Below, one piece after another: positions 41,795-50,045 of a stretch of 53,628 nucleotides of DNA. The translations under genes were made by a program, and so were the position numbers. The DNA is taken from NCBI GenBank assembly GCA_017473775.1, contig JAFUJH010000064.1, forward strand, positions 1 through 53,628, written 5' to 3'. Each line of letters opens with the position of its first letter. The first letter of the stretch is position 1. The DNA is from Ruminococcus sp. (lineage in GTDB: Bacteria; Bacillota; Clostridia; Oscillospirales; Acutalibacteraceae). The notes under the pieces are model-generated. The model ran no database searches. It had not been told where the DNA came from and worked only from the letters and a program-made list of their open reading frames with translations.

Positions 41795-43582
41795 TTATGC
41801 TTCCTCAGTATAGGAATCAAAAAGCTCATCCTCAAGGGCATATTCGTCAACAAAGGGCTCTATGCCACGCTTTGCAAATACAGCCTGTGCATTGCTCTCA
41901 GGCAGGTTCATACTTACAAAGCCATTATCGAAAGACGCAAGATACTGATAGAATCCCTCTACCTGCTCACCCACGGTTTCGTAGTAGTCGCTGTAAAACT
42001 CCTCCTTGCCTTCCTGATACCAGTTCTCACAATAATATTGATACTCAGGGGCAATTTCGTTGACAGCCTTTGTCTCGTCATCAAAGAGCTCGTCAAGGTA
42101 AGGCACTGCACTGTGGTCAAGCTCGTAGAGAGCCTCCTCACCCATCCAGCCTATCTTGCCCTCTTTGTACCACTGCACATTGTACTTTGCAATGAGCATA
42201 TCAACATTAGAAAGGCTCAACAATAAGAACATTACAAGGAAGATGCACATTGCACTTGACCAGAAGCTGACCTTGGGTGCAAGAATCTTCACAAACAGTA
42301 CGGCAACCAACAGGAGCATAACCGCTGTAAGCCACAGGGTGTATATCCTCAGGTGTGTCAATCCGTAAGCAGAGGTATACATAATCATCTTGGCAACGGA
42401 TATTGCCACCAGTGCCGCAGAGCACAGACACAGCACACAAACCATAAGCTTCACACCTGCTGAGTAGTGACCGTTTTCTTTCTTCTTGCAAAGGAGCATT
42501 GTAAGCACAACCATCAGAATATTGATTGCAACTACTGCACAAAGCTCAAAGAAGCCCTGCCGAGCATACTCAGCATATGTAAACTCCTCGGGCAGAATGC
42601 TCTGGAATGCATTTGTAAAGTATGCAAACTGAGAAATAAAGAAAGCACCGTATAAAAGAATCACAGGTATAAAGGCAGTCACAAAAACAATGTGATTCAT
42701 CCTGCCGTTTGGTGCCTTGCCCTTCTTAGCCTTAACATAGTCCTTGTCACGGGTTGATGTAATCAGCACGCTGAAAATTATCATAGCAACAGGAATTGCA
42801 AAGATAAATCTTACTATAAACTCGCCGATTTCATCAGCAAGATTCTCAATTCCGATAAGGTTGCGGAATGCCTCATCCGAGGACAGAAGCAGTGCCGCAA
42901 TAACAGCAGTAAAGGGGATAGTTACCAGAAGTCCTATGAGCACATAGCGGAGCACCTTGGTCTTTGCGTTCTTTGCAGGCTTAAAAACTGCCACAGGCAG
43001 TGCTACAAAGTTCTTGAAGGGGTTTACAAACACTGAACGCAGAGCATCGCCAAGGAAGCTCTGTCTGAAATTCCTGAGCCCTGCAGAGGCTGAGTACATC
43101 CAGTACATATAAAGCAAAATCTCAAACAATGCTCCGAAGCCTTTTATCACATCATTGTCGCTGAGGATAAAGCTTACAGGATACAGCAGGAGCACCACAG
43201 CAAGGCATATACTTATGCCGTTAAGCTTAGCACCTTGTCTGAGAAGATACACCATACCGCAGACAAGGGCAGTCTCAAAGAAGATAAGTGCGCCAAGTCC
43301 GGGGGCGAAATCGCTGAACAAAAAGCGGTTGAAAAGATAACCCAGCACCAATGCTACAAGGGCAAAGCCCTTCTCAAAGGCTGTAAACTCAAACCTGCCT
43401 GATTTGGCGACGGGAGGAGTCACAGGAGACACAGGTGTATGCTGTGGTCTGTATGGGTCACGGGGAATCTCATATGGGGATTCATAGGGAGCCTGCACAG
43501 GAGCAGTTACCTGTGCCGTGGGTGTATAAGGGCAATTACCTTCAGCGGTATTTACCACAGGGTTGTCAGTCATAAAGGTCAC
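41795..43582 (-). CDS. DUF4173 family polytopic membrane protein
   Basis: A 595-residue protein with a Pro/Thr/Val-rich cytoplasmic N-terminus of about 60 residues, around a dozen transmembrane helices (about 65-490) and an acidic C-terminal domain of about 110 residues. The helical core matches the DUF4173/DUF4153 family in length and plan (YVLIGLLVTIPFTAVIAALLLSSDEAF region). It overlaps the XRE gene upstream by four bases (ATGA). No biochemical role is known for this family; the link to an XRE regulator and a DUF2975 protein suggests a membrane stress or signalling module. Confidence 0.82.
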   Translation of the reverse strand: MTFMTDNPVVNTAEGNCPYTPTAQVTAPVQAPYESPYEIPRDPYRPQHTPVSPVTPPVAKSGRFEFTAFEKGFALVALVLGYLFNRFLFSDFAPGLGALIFFETALVCGMVYLLRQGAKLNGISICLAVVLLLYPVSFILSDNDVIKGFGALFEILLYMYWMYSASAGLRNFRQSFLGDALRSVFVNPFKNFVALPVAVFKPAKNAKTKVLRYVLIGLLVTIPFTAVIAALLLSSDEAFRNLIGIENLADEIGEFIVRFIFAIPVAMIIFSVLITSTRDKDYVKAKKGKAPNGRMNHIVFVTAFIPVILLYGAFFISQFAYFTNAFQSILPEEFTYAEYARQGFFELCAVVAINILMVVLTMLLCKKKENGHYSAGVKLMVCVLCLCSAALVAISVAKMIMYTSAYGLTHLRIYTLWLTAVMLLLVAVLFVKILAPKVSFWSSAMCIFLVMFLLLSLSNVDMLIAKYNVQWYKEGKIGWMGEEALYELDHSAVPYLDELFDDETKAVNEIAPEYQYYCENWYQEGKEEFYSDYYETVGEQVEGFYQYLASFDNGFVSMNLPESNAQAVFAKRGIEPFVDEYALEDELFDSYTEEA

Positions 43583-43782
43583 TCCTTGTATTCAAGAATG
43601 TCTGACGGTTGACAATCGAGAGCCTTGCACAGCTTCTCGAGAGTTGAAAAGCGAATAGCCTTCGCCTTTCCTGTTTTCAGAATTGACAGATTGGGGGGAG
43701 TGATGTCAATCATTTCAGCAAGCTCGTTAGAGGAAATCTTGCGTTTTGCCATCATCACATCCAAATTTACGATTATTGGCAT
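43579..43782 (-). CDS. Small XRE-family transcriptional regulator (YozG-like)
   Basis: A 67-residue protein that is just one helix-turn-helix of the Cro/C1 type: NLDVMMAKRKISSNELAEMI then TPPNLSILKTGKAKAIRFSTLEKLCKALDCQPSDILEY. ATG 43782 follows AAGGAGG; the longer open frame starts upstream of the ribosome binding site. Genes of this type are regularly paired with DUF2975 membrane proteins, as here (the DUF2975 gene ends 19 bases upstream). It probably regulates its own operon. Confidence 0.9.
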   Translation of the reverse strand: MPIIVNLDVMMAKRKISSNELAEMIDITPPNLSILKTGKAKAIRFSTLEKLCKALDCQPSDILEYKE

Positions 43783-43801
43783 TTGTAAAAAATCCTCCTT
43801 A

Positions 43802-44278
43802 TTAAATTGTGTAGTCGTTTTCTTCTTTAATGTCGATAACACGCAGAAGAAGATGCTTCATCACCTTGCAGAAGCCAAAGAGCATCAGACACACAAAGGC
43901 AACAAGGAAAAGTATAAATACAAAGCTGGGGTGCGCCTCCATCAGCCAGATAGCCAGTACAATAAAGCCGATCATATAGGCAATAAGCTCGCCCATAGCA
44001 ACCACAGCTATTGTGTCAAAGAGCTTCACTGTGCTGAATGTAAACGCCTTGTCCGACTGAACATTACTGCATATATTGAACACAAGTATAATTATGTAGT
44101 AAAATCCAATCAGTGTAGCCCATACAAATATAAGCATGGGATACTCAAGGTATGCAATCTCCGGGAAACGCCATGCAGCCCAACTGGCCATCTCGGGCAG
44201 AAGCGTAACGGAGAGGACGAAGGTACTGCCGCCGATAATAAGCAACAGCCATTTGAACATCCGGATGTATTTGTCCAT
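43802..44278 (-). CDS. DUF2975 family membrane protein
   Basis: A 158-residue protein with four transmembrane helices spaced like the DUF2975 family, ending in a short basic/acidic cytoplasmic tail. It heads a three-gene unit DUF2975-XRE-DUF4173 and has its own promoter. The family commonly occurs with a YozG-like regulator and may sense the membrane state; no direct evidence is in the sequence. Confidence 0.82.
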   Translation of the reverse strand: MDKYIRMFKWLLLIIGGSTFVLSVTLLPEMASWAAWRFPEIAYLEYPMLIFVWATLIGFYYIIILVFNICSNVQSDKAFTFSTVKLFDTIAVVAMGELIAYMIGFIVLAIWLMEAHPSFVFILFLVAFVCLMLFGFCKVMKHLLLRVIDIKEENDYTI

Positions 44279-44301
44279 AATTTTTATTCACCTCGTATCG
44301 G

Positions 44302-44330
44302 ATATTACCACCATATACACCAAATGTCAA
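44302..44330 (-). promoter_or_regulatory. Promoter of the DUF2975-XRE-DUF4173 unit
   Basis: On the minus strand TTGACA (44325-44330), 17 bases, then TAATAT (44302-44307). Confidence 0.75.
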
Positions 44331-44478
44331 GAAAAAATTTCCGAAAAACGATAATTTATTTTTGAATTTTGAAAAAATAATGCTGTTTTTCTGATTTTAC
44401 AGTATCAAAAAACTCACATATAACACCCACAGCTTCAATAAACCTGCAGACAAGAGCCGTACAATAATTGATTTTATA

Positions 44479-44507
44479 TTGACATTTTGCGTCTATTTTT
44501 GTAGAAT
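44479..44507 (+). promoter_or_regulatory. Promoter of the zinc-ribbon membrane protein gene
   Basis: TTGACA (44479-44484), 17 bases, then TAGAAT (44502-44507). Confidence 0.75.
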
Positions 44508-44554
44508 GTCGTTATAATAATTTGCAATTATAACATAGAAATGAGGTTTTGATT

Positions 44555-45223
44555 ATGGCGAAAATCTGCAGTCATTGCGGTGAACAAGCAAGAGACGAAA
44601 GCAAATTCTGCTCAAACTGCGGAGGAAGCAACTTCACCACTACAGAGGACTCCCTCAACTCCCCTGCATATACACTCAACGGAGCTTTGGGCGGAATGCC
44701 CGAGACCCCTGAAAAAGAGCGGGTGTTCCTTGGAATACTGGGAGCATTTCTGTTTTCTCTGGCCGGCGGTGTAATTTATGTAATTTTATACCAGCTGGGT
44801 ATTCTCGCGGCTGTCTGCGGTTGGGTCACCTTTACACTGGCCGGAGTCGGCTACAGAAAATTCTCTAAGACAAAGGAACGCTTCTCGCTCAAGAGCATCA
44901 TTGTTTCTCTTGTAATGCTGGTGGTAGTAATCCTCCTTGCAGAGTATGTCTGCATTGCCATTGAGATTTACAAGGAGCTGGTTAACGATTACTACATAAC
45001 CTTCCTTGATGCATTTTTGTTTGTGCCCACACTGCTTACCGACAGCGAAGCACTGAGGGCAACTCTGGGTGACCTTGGTTTCTCCTATCTGTTCGGCTTC
45101 ATTGCTGTTATCGGCAATATCACTAACTTCTTCAAAGGCAGAAAAGCCGAGAAGCAGGGTGTTGAGGTCGGCAGTCAGGCTACCCCTGCACAGGAAGAAA
45201 ACACTCCCCCTACAGAAGAATAA
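44555..45223 (+). CDS. Membrane protein with N-terminal zinc ribbon
   Basis: A 222-residue protein. The N-terminus is a zinc ribbon of the zinc_ribbon_2 kind (CSHCG...CSNCG), followed by a linker, two helices around 55-95, one around 115-138, a loop, and a last hydrophobic segment near 170-190; the tail is Glu/Thr-rich. Many Firmicutes membrane proteins carry such a ribbon without a known role, and I do not assign one. ATG 44555 was chosen over a TTG two codons earlier because it fits the family start and the GAGG site. Confidence 0.8.
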   Translation: MAKICSHCGEQARDESKFCSNCGGSNFTTTEDSLNSPAYTLNGALGGMPETPEKERVFLGILGAFLFSLAGGVIYVILYQLGILAAVCGWVTFTLAGVGYRKFSKTKERFSLKSIIVSLVMLVVVILLAEYVCIAIEIYKELVNDYYITFLDAFLFVPTLLTDSEALRATLGDLGFSYLFGFIAVIGNITNFFKGRKAEKQGVEVGSQATPAQEENTPPTEE

Positions 45224-45235
45224 ACGCACACAAGC

Positions 45236-45282
45236 AAATCACCGAGCTCTCATATAAAAGCTCGGTGATTTTTATTTATCTT
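45236..45282. terminator. Bidirectional terminator
   Basis: AAATCACCGAGCT (45236-45248) pairs with AGCTCGGTGATTT (45259-45271) and T-rich runs lie on both sides; it serves the zinc-ribbon gene and the convergent TRIC gene. Confidence 0.9.
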
Positions 45283-45943
45283 CTTTTTTCTTTTGTTCAG
45301 ACACAGTTTCTTCCATTTGTGATGTGGGCAAACTCCAATGGTAGTGTGCCGCCAAGAGCCTGAGCACTATGATAACCACTGTGCCTCCTGCCATACCTGC
45401 AAAGCTTCCCAAAAATTGCCACAGCAGTATACACACCACTGCACCTATGAGGGATGCACATGCGTAAAAATGCTTTACAAGTATAAAGGGTGTGTTGCCT
45501 GCCAACAAATCACGGATAACTCCGCCGCCCACTCCTGTTATCATACCAACGAACAACAGCAGGAATGCATTGTGCTGTGCCTCGGCAGTATATGCCACCT
45601 GAATTCCCACCACGGTGAATATACCAAGCCCCAGTGAATCCATAATAAGCATAGATATCTCGTACACTTTCGGCTTGTGGAACAAAACTCTGCGTACAGC
45701 AGGGATAAACATTATCAGGGATACAGCAATTGCCACCAAGGCATACAGGGGATTCTGAAATGTTGCAGGAGGAGTGTTACCCAGTATCAGGTCACGGATG
45801 ACTCCGCCGCCCACTGCGGTCACAACACCCAAAGTAGCAACGCCGAATATATCCATTTTCTTGGAAAGAGCGGTAATTGCGCCCGATGCCGCAAAGGCAA
45901 CCGTACCAATCAGCTCAAATATAAGCAGTATTGTAGAGGACAT
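45272..45943 (-). CDS. TRIC-type cation channel family protein (UPF0126)
   Basis: A 223-residue integral membrane protein with seven helices built from two related halves, each with the signature GGGVIRDLxxGNTP (TAVGGGVIRDLILGNTP and TGVGGGVIRDLLAGNTP). This is the prokaryotic TRIC/YadS family, whose members form trimeric monovalent-cation channels. Start ATG 45943. It is 34 bases downstream of the nucleosidase gene and may be cotranscribed. Confidence 0.92.
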   Translation of the reverse strand: MSSTILLIFELIGTVAFAASGAITALSKKMDIFGVATLGVVTAVGGGVIRDLILGNTPPATFQNPLYALVAIAVSLIMFIPAVRRVLFHKPKVYEISMLIMDSLGLGIFTVVGIQVAYTAEAQHNAFLLLFVGMITGVGGGVIRDLLAGNTPFILVKHFYACASLIGAVVCILLWQFLGSFAGMAGGTVVIIVLRLLAAHYHWSLPTSQMEETVSEQKKKEDK

Positions 45944-45977
45944 TCTATCAACCCCCGAAGCTGTCAGAATTTATGTA

Positions 45978-46667
45978 TTACTTCAGCACCTGAGACAGCA
46001 CATCAACAGTTTTCTTTGCCGCCATAACCTTGAACTCGTCAAAGCTCATAGATGTGTTATTTGTCAAATCATCAGATATTGAACGAAGTATTGCAAAGGG
46101 AGTCTGCGCTCTGTAGCACACCTGTGCTATGGCACCACCCTCCATCTCGCAGGCAAGAGCAGAGAATTCCCCACCTATTGCAAGGCGTCTTGCTGTAGCG
46201 TGTACAAACTCGTCACCTGTGGCAATTACCCCTCGGAATACCTTTGTATCAGGTAAATTCTCAGCCGCCTCAAAGAGCTTTGCAGACAGCTCCTCGTCAG
46301 CAGGGAAGTTAATAATATTCTCGCCTGCACAGGTAATCATTCCCTTTGGCTCACCTAAGCCTGTGGTATCGTAATCGTGCTGTACAGCAGAGGTTGCAAT
46401 CACAACATCACCAACAGAAACCTCTGTGGAGAGTGCTCCTGCCACGCCGCTGTTGATAACACAGTCAACCTCAAACATATCAATCATCATTCTGGTACAG
46501 ATTGCAGCATTGACCTTGCCTACACCGCACTCTACAGCCACAACCTCAGTATTACCGATGTTACCCTTGTAAAAGGTAACTCCGTCACGGGTTATATCCT
46601 CTGTGTTATTCATAAGAGCAATGATACCCTCAACCTCTAAATTCATTGCACAAATAATACCTGTCAT
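45978..46667 (-). CDS. mtnN: 5'-methylthioadenosine/S-adenosylhomocysteine nucleosidase
   Basis: A 229-residue cytoplasmic enzyme that splits adenine from MTA and SAH, recycling the by-products of methylation and polyamine synthesis. It has the family start GIICAMNLEVEGIIALM, the NSGVAGAL phosphorylase-like motif, and the FSALACEMEGGAIAQVC and ILRSISDDL motifs with the catalytic acid (D in SDD). ATG 46667 follows AGGAGAC; the longer frame extends into repeat DNA. Confidence 0.96.
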   Translation of the reverse strand: MTGIICAMNLEVEGIIALMNNTEDITRDGVTFYKGNIGNTEVVAVECGVGKVNAAICTRMMIDMFEVDCVINSGVAGALSTEVSVGDVVIATSAVQHDYDTTGLGEPKGMITCAGENIINFPADEELSAKLFEAAENLPDTKVFRGVIATGDEFVHATARRLAIGGEFSALACEMEGGAIAQVCYRAQTPFAILRSISDDLTNNTSMSFDEFKVMAAKKTVDVLSQVLK

Positions 46668-46699
46668 TTTTATGTCTCCTCTTCCTCTGATTTCTGCTC

Positions 46700-46870
46700 C
46701 TTGCCTCCCCTTGTCAGGAAACTCCCTTATCAAGGGAGATGGCACGAAGTGCCAAAGGGTTTGCTGTTCCTGCAAGGAAAGGTGGGTTTTGTAAAACAAA
46801 ACTCGGAGGGGTAGTAAATTTTCTCTCCCTCAGTCACCTTTGGTGACAGCTCCCTCATCAGAGGGAGCCA
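46700..46870 (+). repeat. Divergent family-B hairpin repeat
   Basis: Shares GGAGGGGTAGTAAATTTTCTCTCCCTC with the copies at 35766 and 39775. Variable hairpins are GGCAC-GAA-GTGCC (46741-46753) and GTCACC-TTT-GGTGAC (46833-46847). The right end GCTCCCTCATCAGAGGGAGC is intact; the left end is rearranged. It fills the gap between rsmE and mtnN. Confidence 0.7.
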
Positions 46871-46892
46871 TGTGCTATTTTCTCTGTATTCA

Positions 46893-47621
46893 TCAATCAA
46901 AATTTCCGCTGAGGCACATAATTGCAGATATACCTGCAAGCGGTGCTGTCTCTGCACGGAGTATCCGTTTGCCCAGTGTTGCAGGGATAACTCCTGCTTC
47001 CTTTGCAAGCTCAACCTCAGATATATCAAAGCCACCCTCACAGCCTACAAAGACCGCCACAGACTTTATGTCCTTATTAATAAGTGCAGACAGAGATTCT
47101 CCGCCACCCTCATAAAAGATAAGGCTCAGGTCATTTTCTGATGCCTCCTGCACTGCCTGAGCAAAGCTCATCGTCTCTGACACCTCAGGCACAATTCCTC
47201 TGCAGGACTGCTGTGCCGCACCTGTGGCTATCTTCTGCCACCGCTCGGTTTTCTTGCGGAGGGATTTTTCGTCAGGACGGGACACGCATCGGGAGGTCAC
47301 AACAGGCACTATCCTGTGCACTCCAAGCTCCACTGCCTTCTGGACTATCATATCCATCTTATCCCCTTTGGTCAGGGATTGGTACAGGGTAACCTGCACT
47401 GACGCCTCCTGCTCACAGGGCTTTGAGCTGATAACTCTTGCTTCGACACCCTCTGAGCTGAAATCTGAAATCTCACATTTATGCTCTGTAAGGTCAGGGG
47501 ATACAAGGGTCAGCGCCTCACCCTTTTTCATTCTCAGGGATTTTTCTATGTGCTTTGCATCCTCACCTGTAATCAGATAGTCTGTACCGCTTATGTTCTC
47601 CTTAGAAAAAAACCAAGCCAT
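46893..47621 (-). CDS. rsmE: 16S rRNA (uridine-1498-N3) methyltransferase
   Basis: A 242-residue SPOUT-class enzyme that methylates U1498 of 16S rRNA. It has an N-terminal PUA-like domain (HIEKSLRMKKGEALTLVS) and a C-terminal knot with VFVGCEGGFDISEVELA and LGKRILRAETAPLAGIS. I chose ATG 47621, spaced 7 bases from GAGGAG; the ATG two codons earlier is too close to it. In many relatives this gene follows prmA; here the two are about 9 kb apart. Confidence 0.95.
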   Translation of the reverse strand: MAWFFSKENISGTDYLITGEDAKHIEKSLRMKKGEALTLVSPDLTEHKCEISDFSSEGVEARVISSKPCEQEASVQVTLYQSLTKGDKMDMIVQKAVELGVHRIVPVVTSRCVSRPDEKSLRKKTERWQKIATGAAQQSCRGIVPEVSETMSFAQAVQEASENDLSLIFYEGGGESLSALINKDIKSVAVFVGCEGGFDISEVELAKEAGVIPATLGKRILRAETAPLAGISAIMCLSGNFD

Positions 47622-47731
47622 AACCATACTCCTCAGCTAAAACTCATATATATAAAATATATCAAAAATCTCTCTCCATTGCAATAATCATCTTGCAATG
47701 GTACAATATAAATCGTATGGAAATTTATATT

Positions 47732-47760
47732 TTGGCAATATTAGTAAGTGAATATATGAT
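47732..47760 (+). promoter_or_regulatory. Promoter of the pncC-like gene
   Basis: TTGGCA (47732-47737), 17 bases, then TATGAT (47755-47760). Confidence 0.6.
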
Positions 47761-47781
47761 AAATTCTACGGAGGAATACAA

Positions 47782-48321
47782 ATGAACTATACCACAATAA
47801 CCGAGGATGATTTCTGCAGAATTCTTGAAGCAAAAGGCATAGACCAAAAGGAGCTGCCCAGACTTCTTATCAGCAAGCTTGAGGATAAGGGTATGAAGAT
47901 TGCTACCTCAGAAAGCTGTACAGGAGGACTTATCAGCAAGCTTCTCACCGACGAGCCGGGAGTATCGGAGGTTTTTGACTGCGGAGTGTGCTCCTATGCT
48001 AATTGTATCAAAGAAAAGCTCCTTGGTGTAAAGAGCGAAACTCTTGAATCCTTTGGTGCTGTGTCCCCCCAGACAGCCTCTGAGATGGCACAGGGTATCA
48101 GAAAACTTGCGTCCTCTCACATAGGTATCAGCACCACAGGCATCGCAGGGCCCTCGGGCGGCAGTGATAAAAAGCCTGTGGGGACCGTGTTTATAGGCAT
48201 TTCCTCAGAGAGCGAAACAAAGATAATAAAAGCCGATTTTACTGCAAAAAACAACAATCGAGATAAAATACGCCAACTCTCCGCTCATTTAGCCATTTAT
48301 TGTGCAATTGCCAGTATTTAA
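47782..48321 (+). CDS. pncC: CinA C-terminal domain protein (nicotinamide-nucleotide amidase)
   Basis: A 179-residue stand-alone CinA C-terminal domain, which in E. coli (PncC) deamidates nicotinamide mononucleotide for NAD recycling. Seen: ATSESCTGGLISKLLTDEPG (active Ser region), CSYANCIKEKLLGV, and TTGIAGPSGGSDKKPVGTVFIGIS. A short N-terminal extension of about 25 residues precedes the domain. The N-terminal MoaB-like half of full CinA is absent, as in PncC. ATG follows ACGGAGG. Confidence 0.92.
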   Translation: MNYTTITEDDFCRILEAKGIDQKELPRLLISKLEDKGMKIATSESCTGGLISKLLTDEPGVSEVFDCGVCSYANCIKEKLLGVKSETLESFGAVSPQTASEMAQGIRKLASSHIGISTTGIAGPSGGSDKKPVGTVFIGISSESETKIIKADFTAKNNNRDKIRQLSAHLAIYCAIASI

Positions 48322-48343
48322 GCCGTTTCTGCCCTGTAAAGAC

Positions 48344-48372
48344 TTGCCAAAACCGTTTCTTTGTGCTACAAT
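48344..48372 (+). promoter_or_regulatory. Promoter of malQ-glgP
   Basis: TTGCCA (48344-48349), 17 bases, then TACAAT (48367-48372). The leader is about 135 bases and has the stem CCACCG (48427-48432)/CGGTGG (48441-48446), which competes with ACAAC/GTTGT pairing; no known riboswitch is recognised. Confidence 0.7.
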
Positions 48373-48514
48373 CTTAATATCTATTGTAGTCAAATTATGA
48401 GTTTTTTCGAGCAAATTGAACTACAACCACCGAATGTTGTCGGTGGGGTATAGACCGCACACTATATATCGGAAGATATCCAAATAAAACATAATATTTT
48501 CAGGAGATGATTTT

Positions 48515-50017
48515 ATGTCAAGAGCAGCCGGCATCCTTATGCCCATCACTTCTCTGCCCTCTCCTTACGGAATCGGCACCATCGGTAAAGAAGCTTACAA
48601 GTTCGCAGACTTTCTGAAAAAAGCAGGTCAGACCATCTGGCAGATTCTCCCTGTAGGACCTACCAGCTACGGTGACTCTCCTTATCAGTCTTTCTCTACT
48701 TATGCAGGCAATCCTTATATGATTGACCTGGATATGCTTATTGAGGAAGGACTCCTTCAGGCATCTGACATTGAAGGCTACGAATACGGCTCAAACCCCG
48801 GTTATGTTGATTATGAGAAAATCTACAACTACCGCTTCGAGGTTCTCCGCAAGGCTTATGATAACTTCAAGGCTTTAGACAAGGACTCCGACGCTCAGAA
48901 GGCTTTCCGTTCCTTCAAGCGTAAAAACAGCGGTTGGCTCAAGAACTACGCACTCTATATGTCCGTTAAAAAGGCTAACGGTATGAAGGCTTGGACAGAG
49001 TGGGAGGATGAGAGCATCCGCGTAAGAGACGAAAAGGCAGTAGCTCGCTACACCAGAAAGTTCGCAGACGAGATTGGTTTCTGGAGCTTTGTTCAGTTTA
49101 AGTTCTACGAGCAGTGGGATAAGTTCCGCGCTTATGTTAATTCCCTCGGCATCAAGATTCTCGGCGATATGCCTATCTATGTTGCTATGGACTCTGCAGA
49201 CACATGGGCTAACCCCGAGGTGTTCTGGCTCACAGAGGAAAGAAATCCTGTTTGCGTTGCAGGCTGTCCCCCCGACTACTTCTCCGCTACAGGTCAGCTT
49301 TGGGGCAACCCCCTGTATAACTGGGATTACCTGAAGAGCACCAGCTACGCTTGGTGGTTTGAGCGTATCAAGGCGGCAACTGCTCTCTTTGATATCACTC
49401 GTATCGACCACTTCCGTGCATTTGACAGCTACTATGCAATTCCCTTCCCTGCTGAGAACGCAGTCGACGGCAGTTGGATGGTAGGCCCCGGCATTGAGTT
49501 CTTCAACCTGATGAACGAGCAGATTGAGGATGTTGAGATTGTTGCTGAGGACCTTGGCGACCTGACTCCCGGCGTTAAGCAGCTTCTTCTTGACTGCGGC
49601 TACCCCGGCATGAAGGTTCTGGAGTTCGCATTTGACAGCGGCGAGGCTAACGATTACCTGCCTCACAACTATCCTGAGAACTGCGTAGTATACTCAGGCA
49701 CACACGATAACGATACCCTCATGGGCTGGAAGGCTCAGGCTAAGGAGAGCGACATCCAGTATGCAGAGAACTACTGCGGAATCTCTCCTGAGGAAGGCTT
49801 CAACTGGGGTATCATCCGCACCGCTTACGCAAGCGTTGCAAAGTACGCCATCATCCAGATGCAGGACATCCTGGGTCTTGGTACTGAAGCAAGAATCAAC
49901 ACCCCCTCTACCCTTGGCGGTAACTGGGAGTGGAGAATAGATGCTGCTGCTCTCACTGATGAGCTGGCCGCAAAACTTAACGATATGGTAACCAACCACA
50001 ACAGAAAGAATGGTTAA
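48515..50017 (+). CDS. malQ: 4-alpha-glucanotransferase (amylomaltase)
   Basis: A 500-residue GH77 enzyme that moves alpha-1,4-glucan segments between maltodextrins, releasing glucose. It has the family start RAAGILMPITSLPSPYGIG, WQILPVGPTSYGDSPYQSFS, the nucleophile region FDITRIDHFRAF (Asp in RIDHFR), the general acid in IVAEDLGDLTP (Glu), and YSGTHDNDT. Complete. AGGAG lies upstream. It forms a two-gene operon with glgP, 28 bases apart, so that MalQ lengthens the dextrins that the phosphorylase then degrades. Confidence 0.98.
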   Translation: MSRAAGILMPITSLPSPYGIGTIGKEAYKFADFLKKAGQTIWQILPVGPTSYGDSPYQSFSTYAGNPYMIDLDMLIEEGLLQASDIEGYEYGSNPGYVDYEKIYNYRFEVLRKAYDNFKALDKDSDAQKAFRSFKRKNSGWLKNYALYMSVKKANGMKAWTEWEDESIRVRDEKAVARYTRKFADEIGFWSFVQFKFYEQWDKFRAYVNSLGIKILGDMPIYVAMDSADTWANPEVFWLTEERNPVCVAGCPPDYFSATGQLWGNPLYNWDYLKSTSYAWWFERIKAATALFDITRIDHFRAFDSYYAIPFPAENAVDGSWMVGPGIEFFNLMNEQIEDVEIVAEDLGDLTPGVKQLLLDCGYPGMKVLEFAFDSGEANDYLPHNYPENCVVYSGTHDNDTLMGWKAQAKESDIQYAENYCGISPEEGFNWGIIRTAYASVAKYAIIQMQDILGLGTEARINTPSTLGGNWEWRIDAAALTDELAAKLNDMVTNHNRKNG

Positions 50018-50045
50018 CACCTACAATAGACTGGAGGACTAAATA

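Noticed and set aside
46668-46799. N-terminal extension of the MTA/SAH nucleosidase
   Set aside because: It runs into a family-B repeat; the family start and an AGGAGAC site place the start at 46667.
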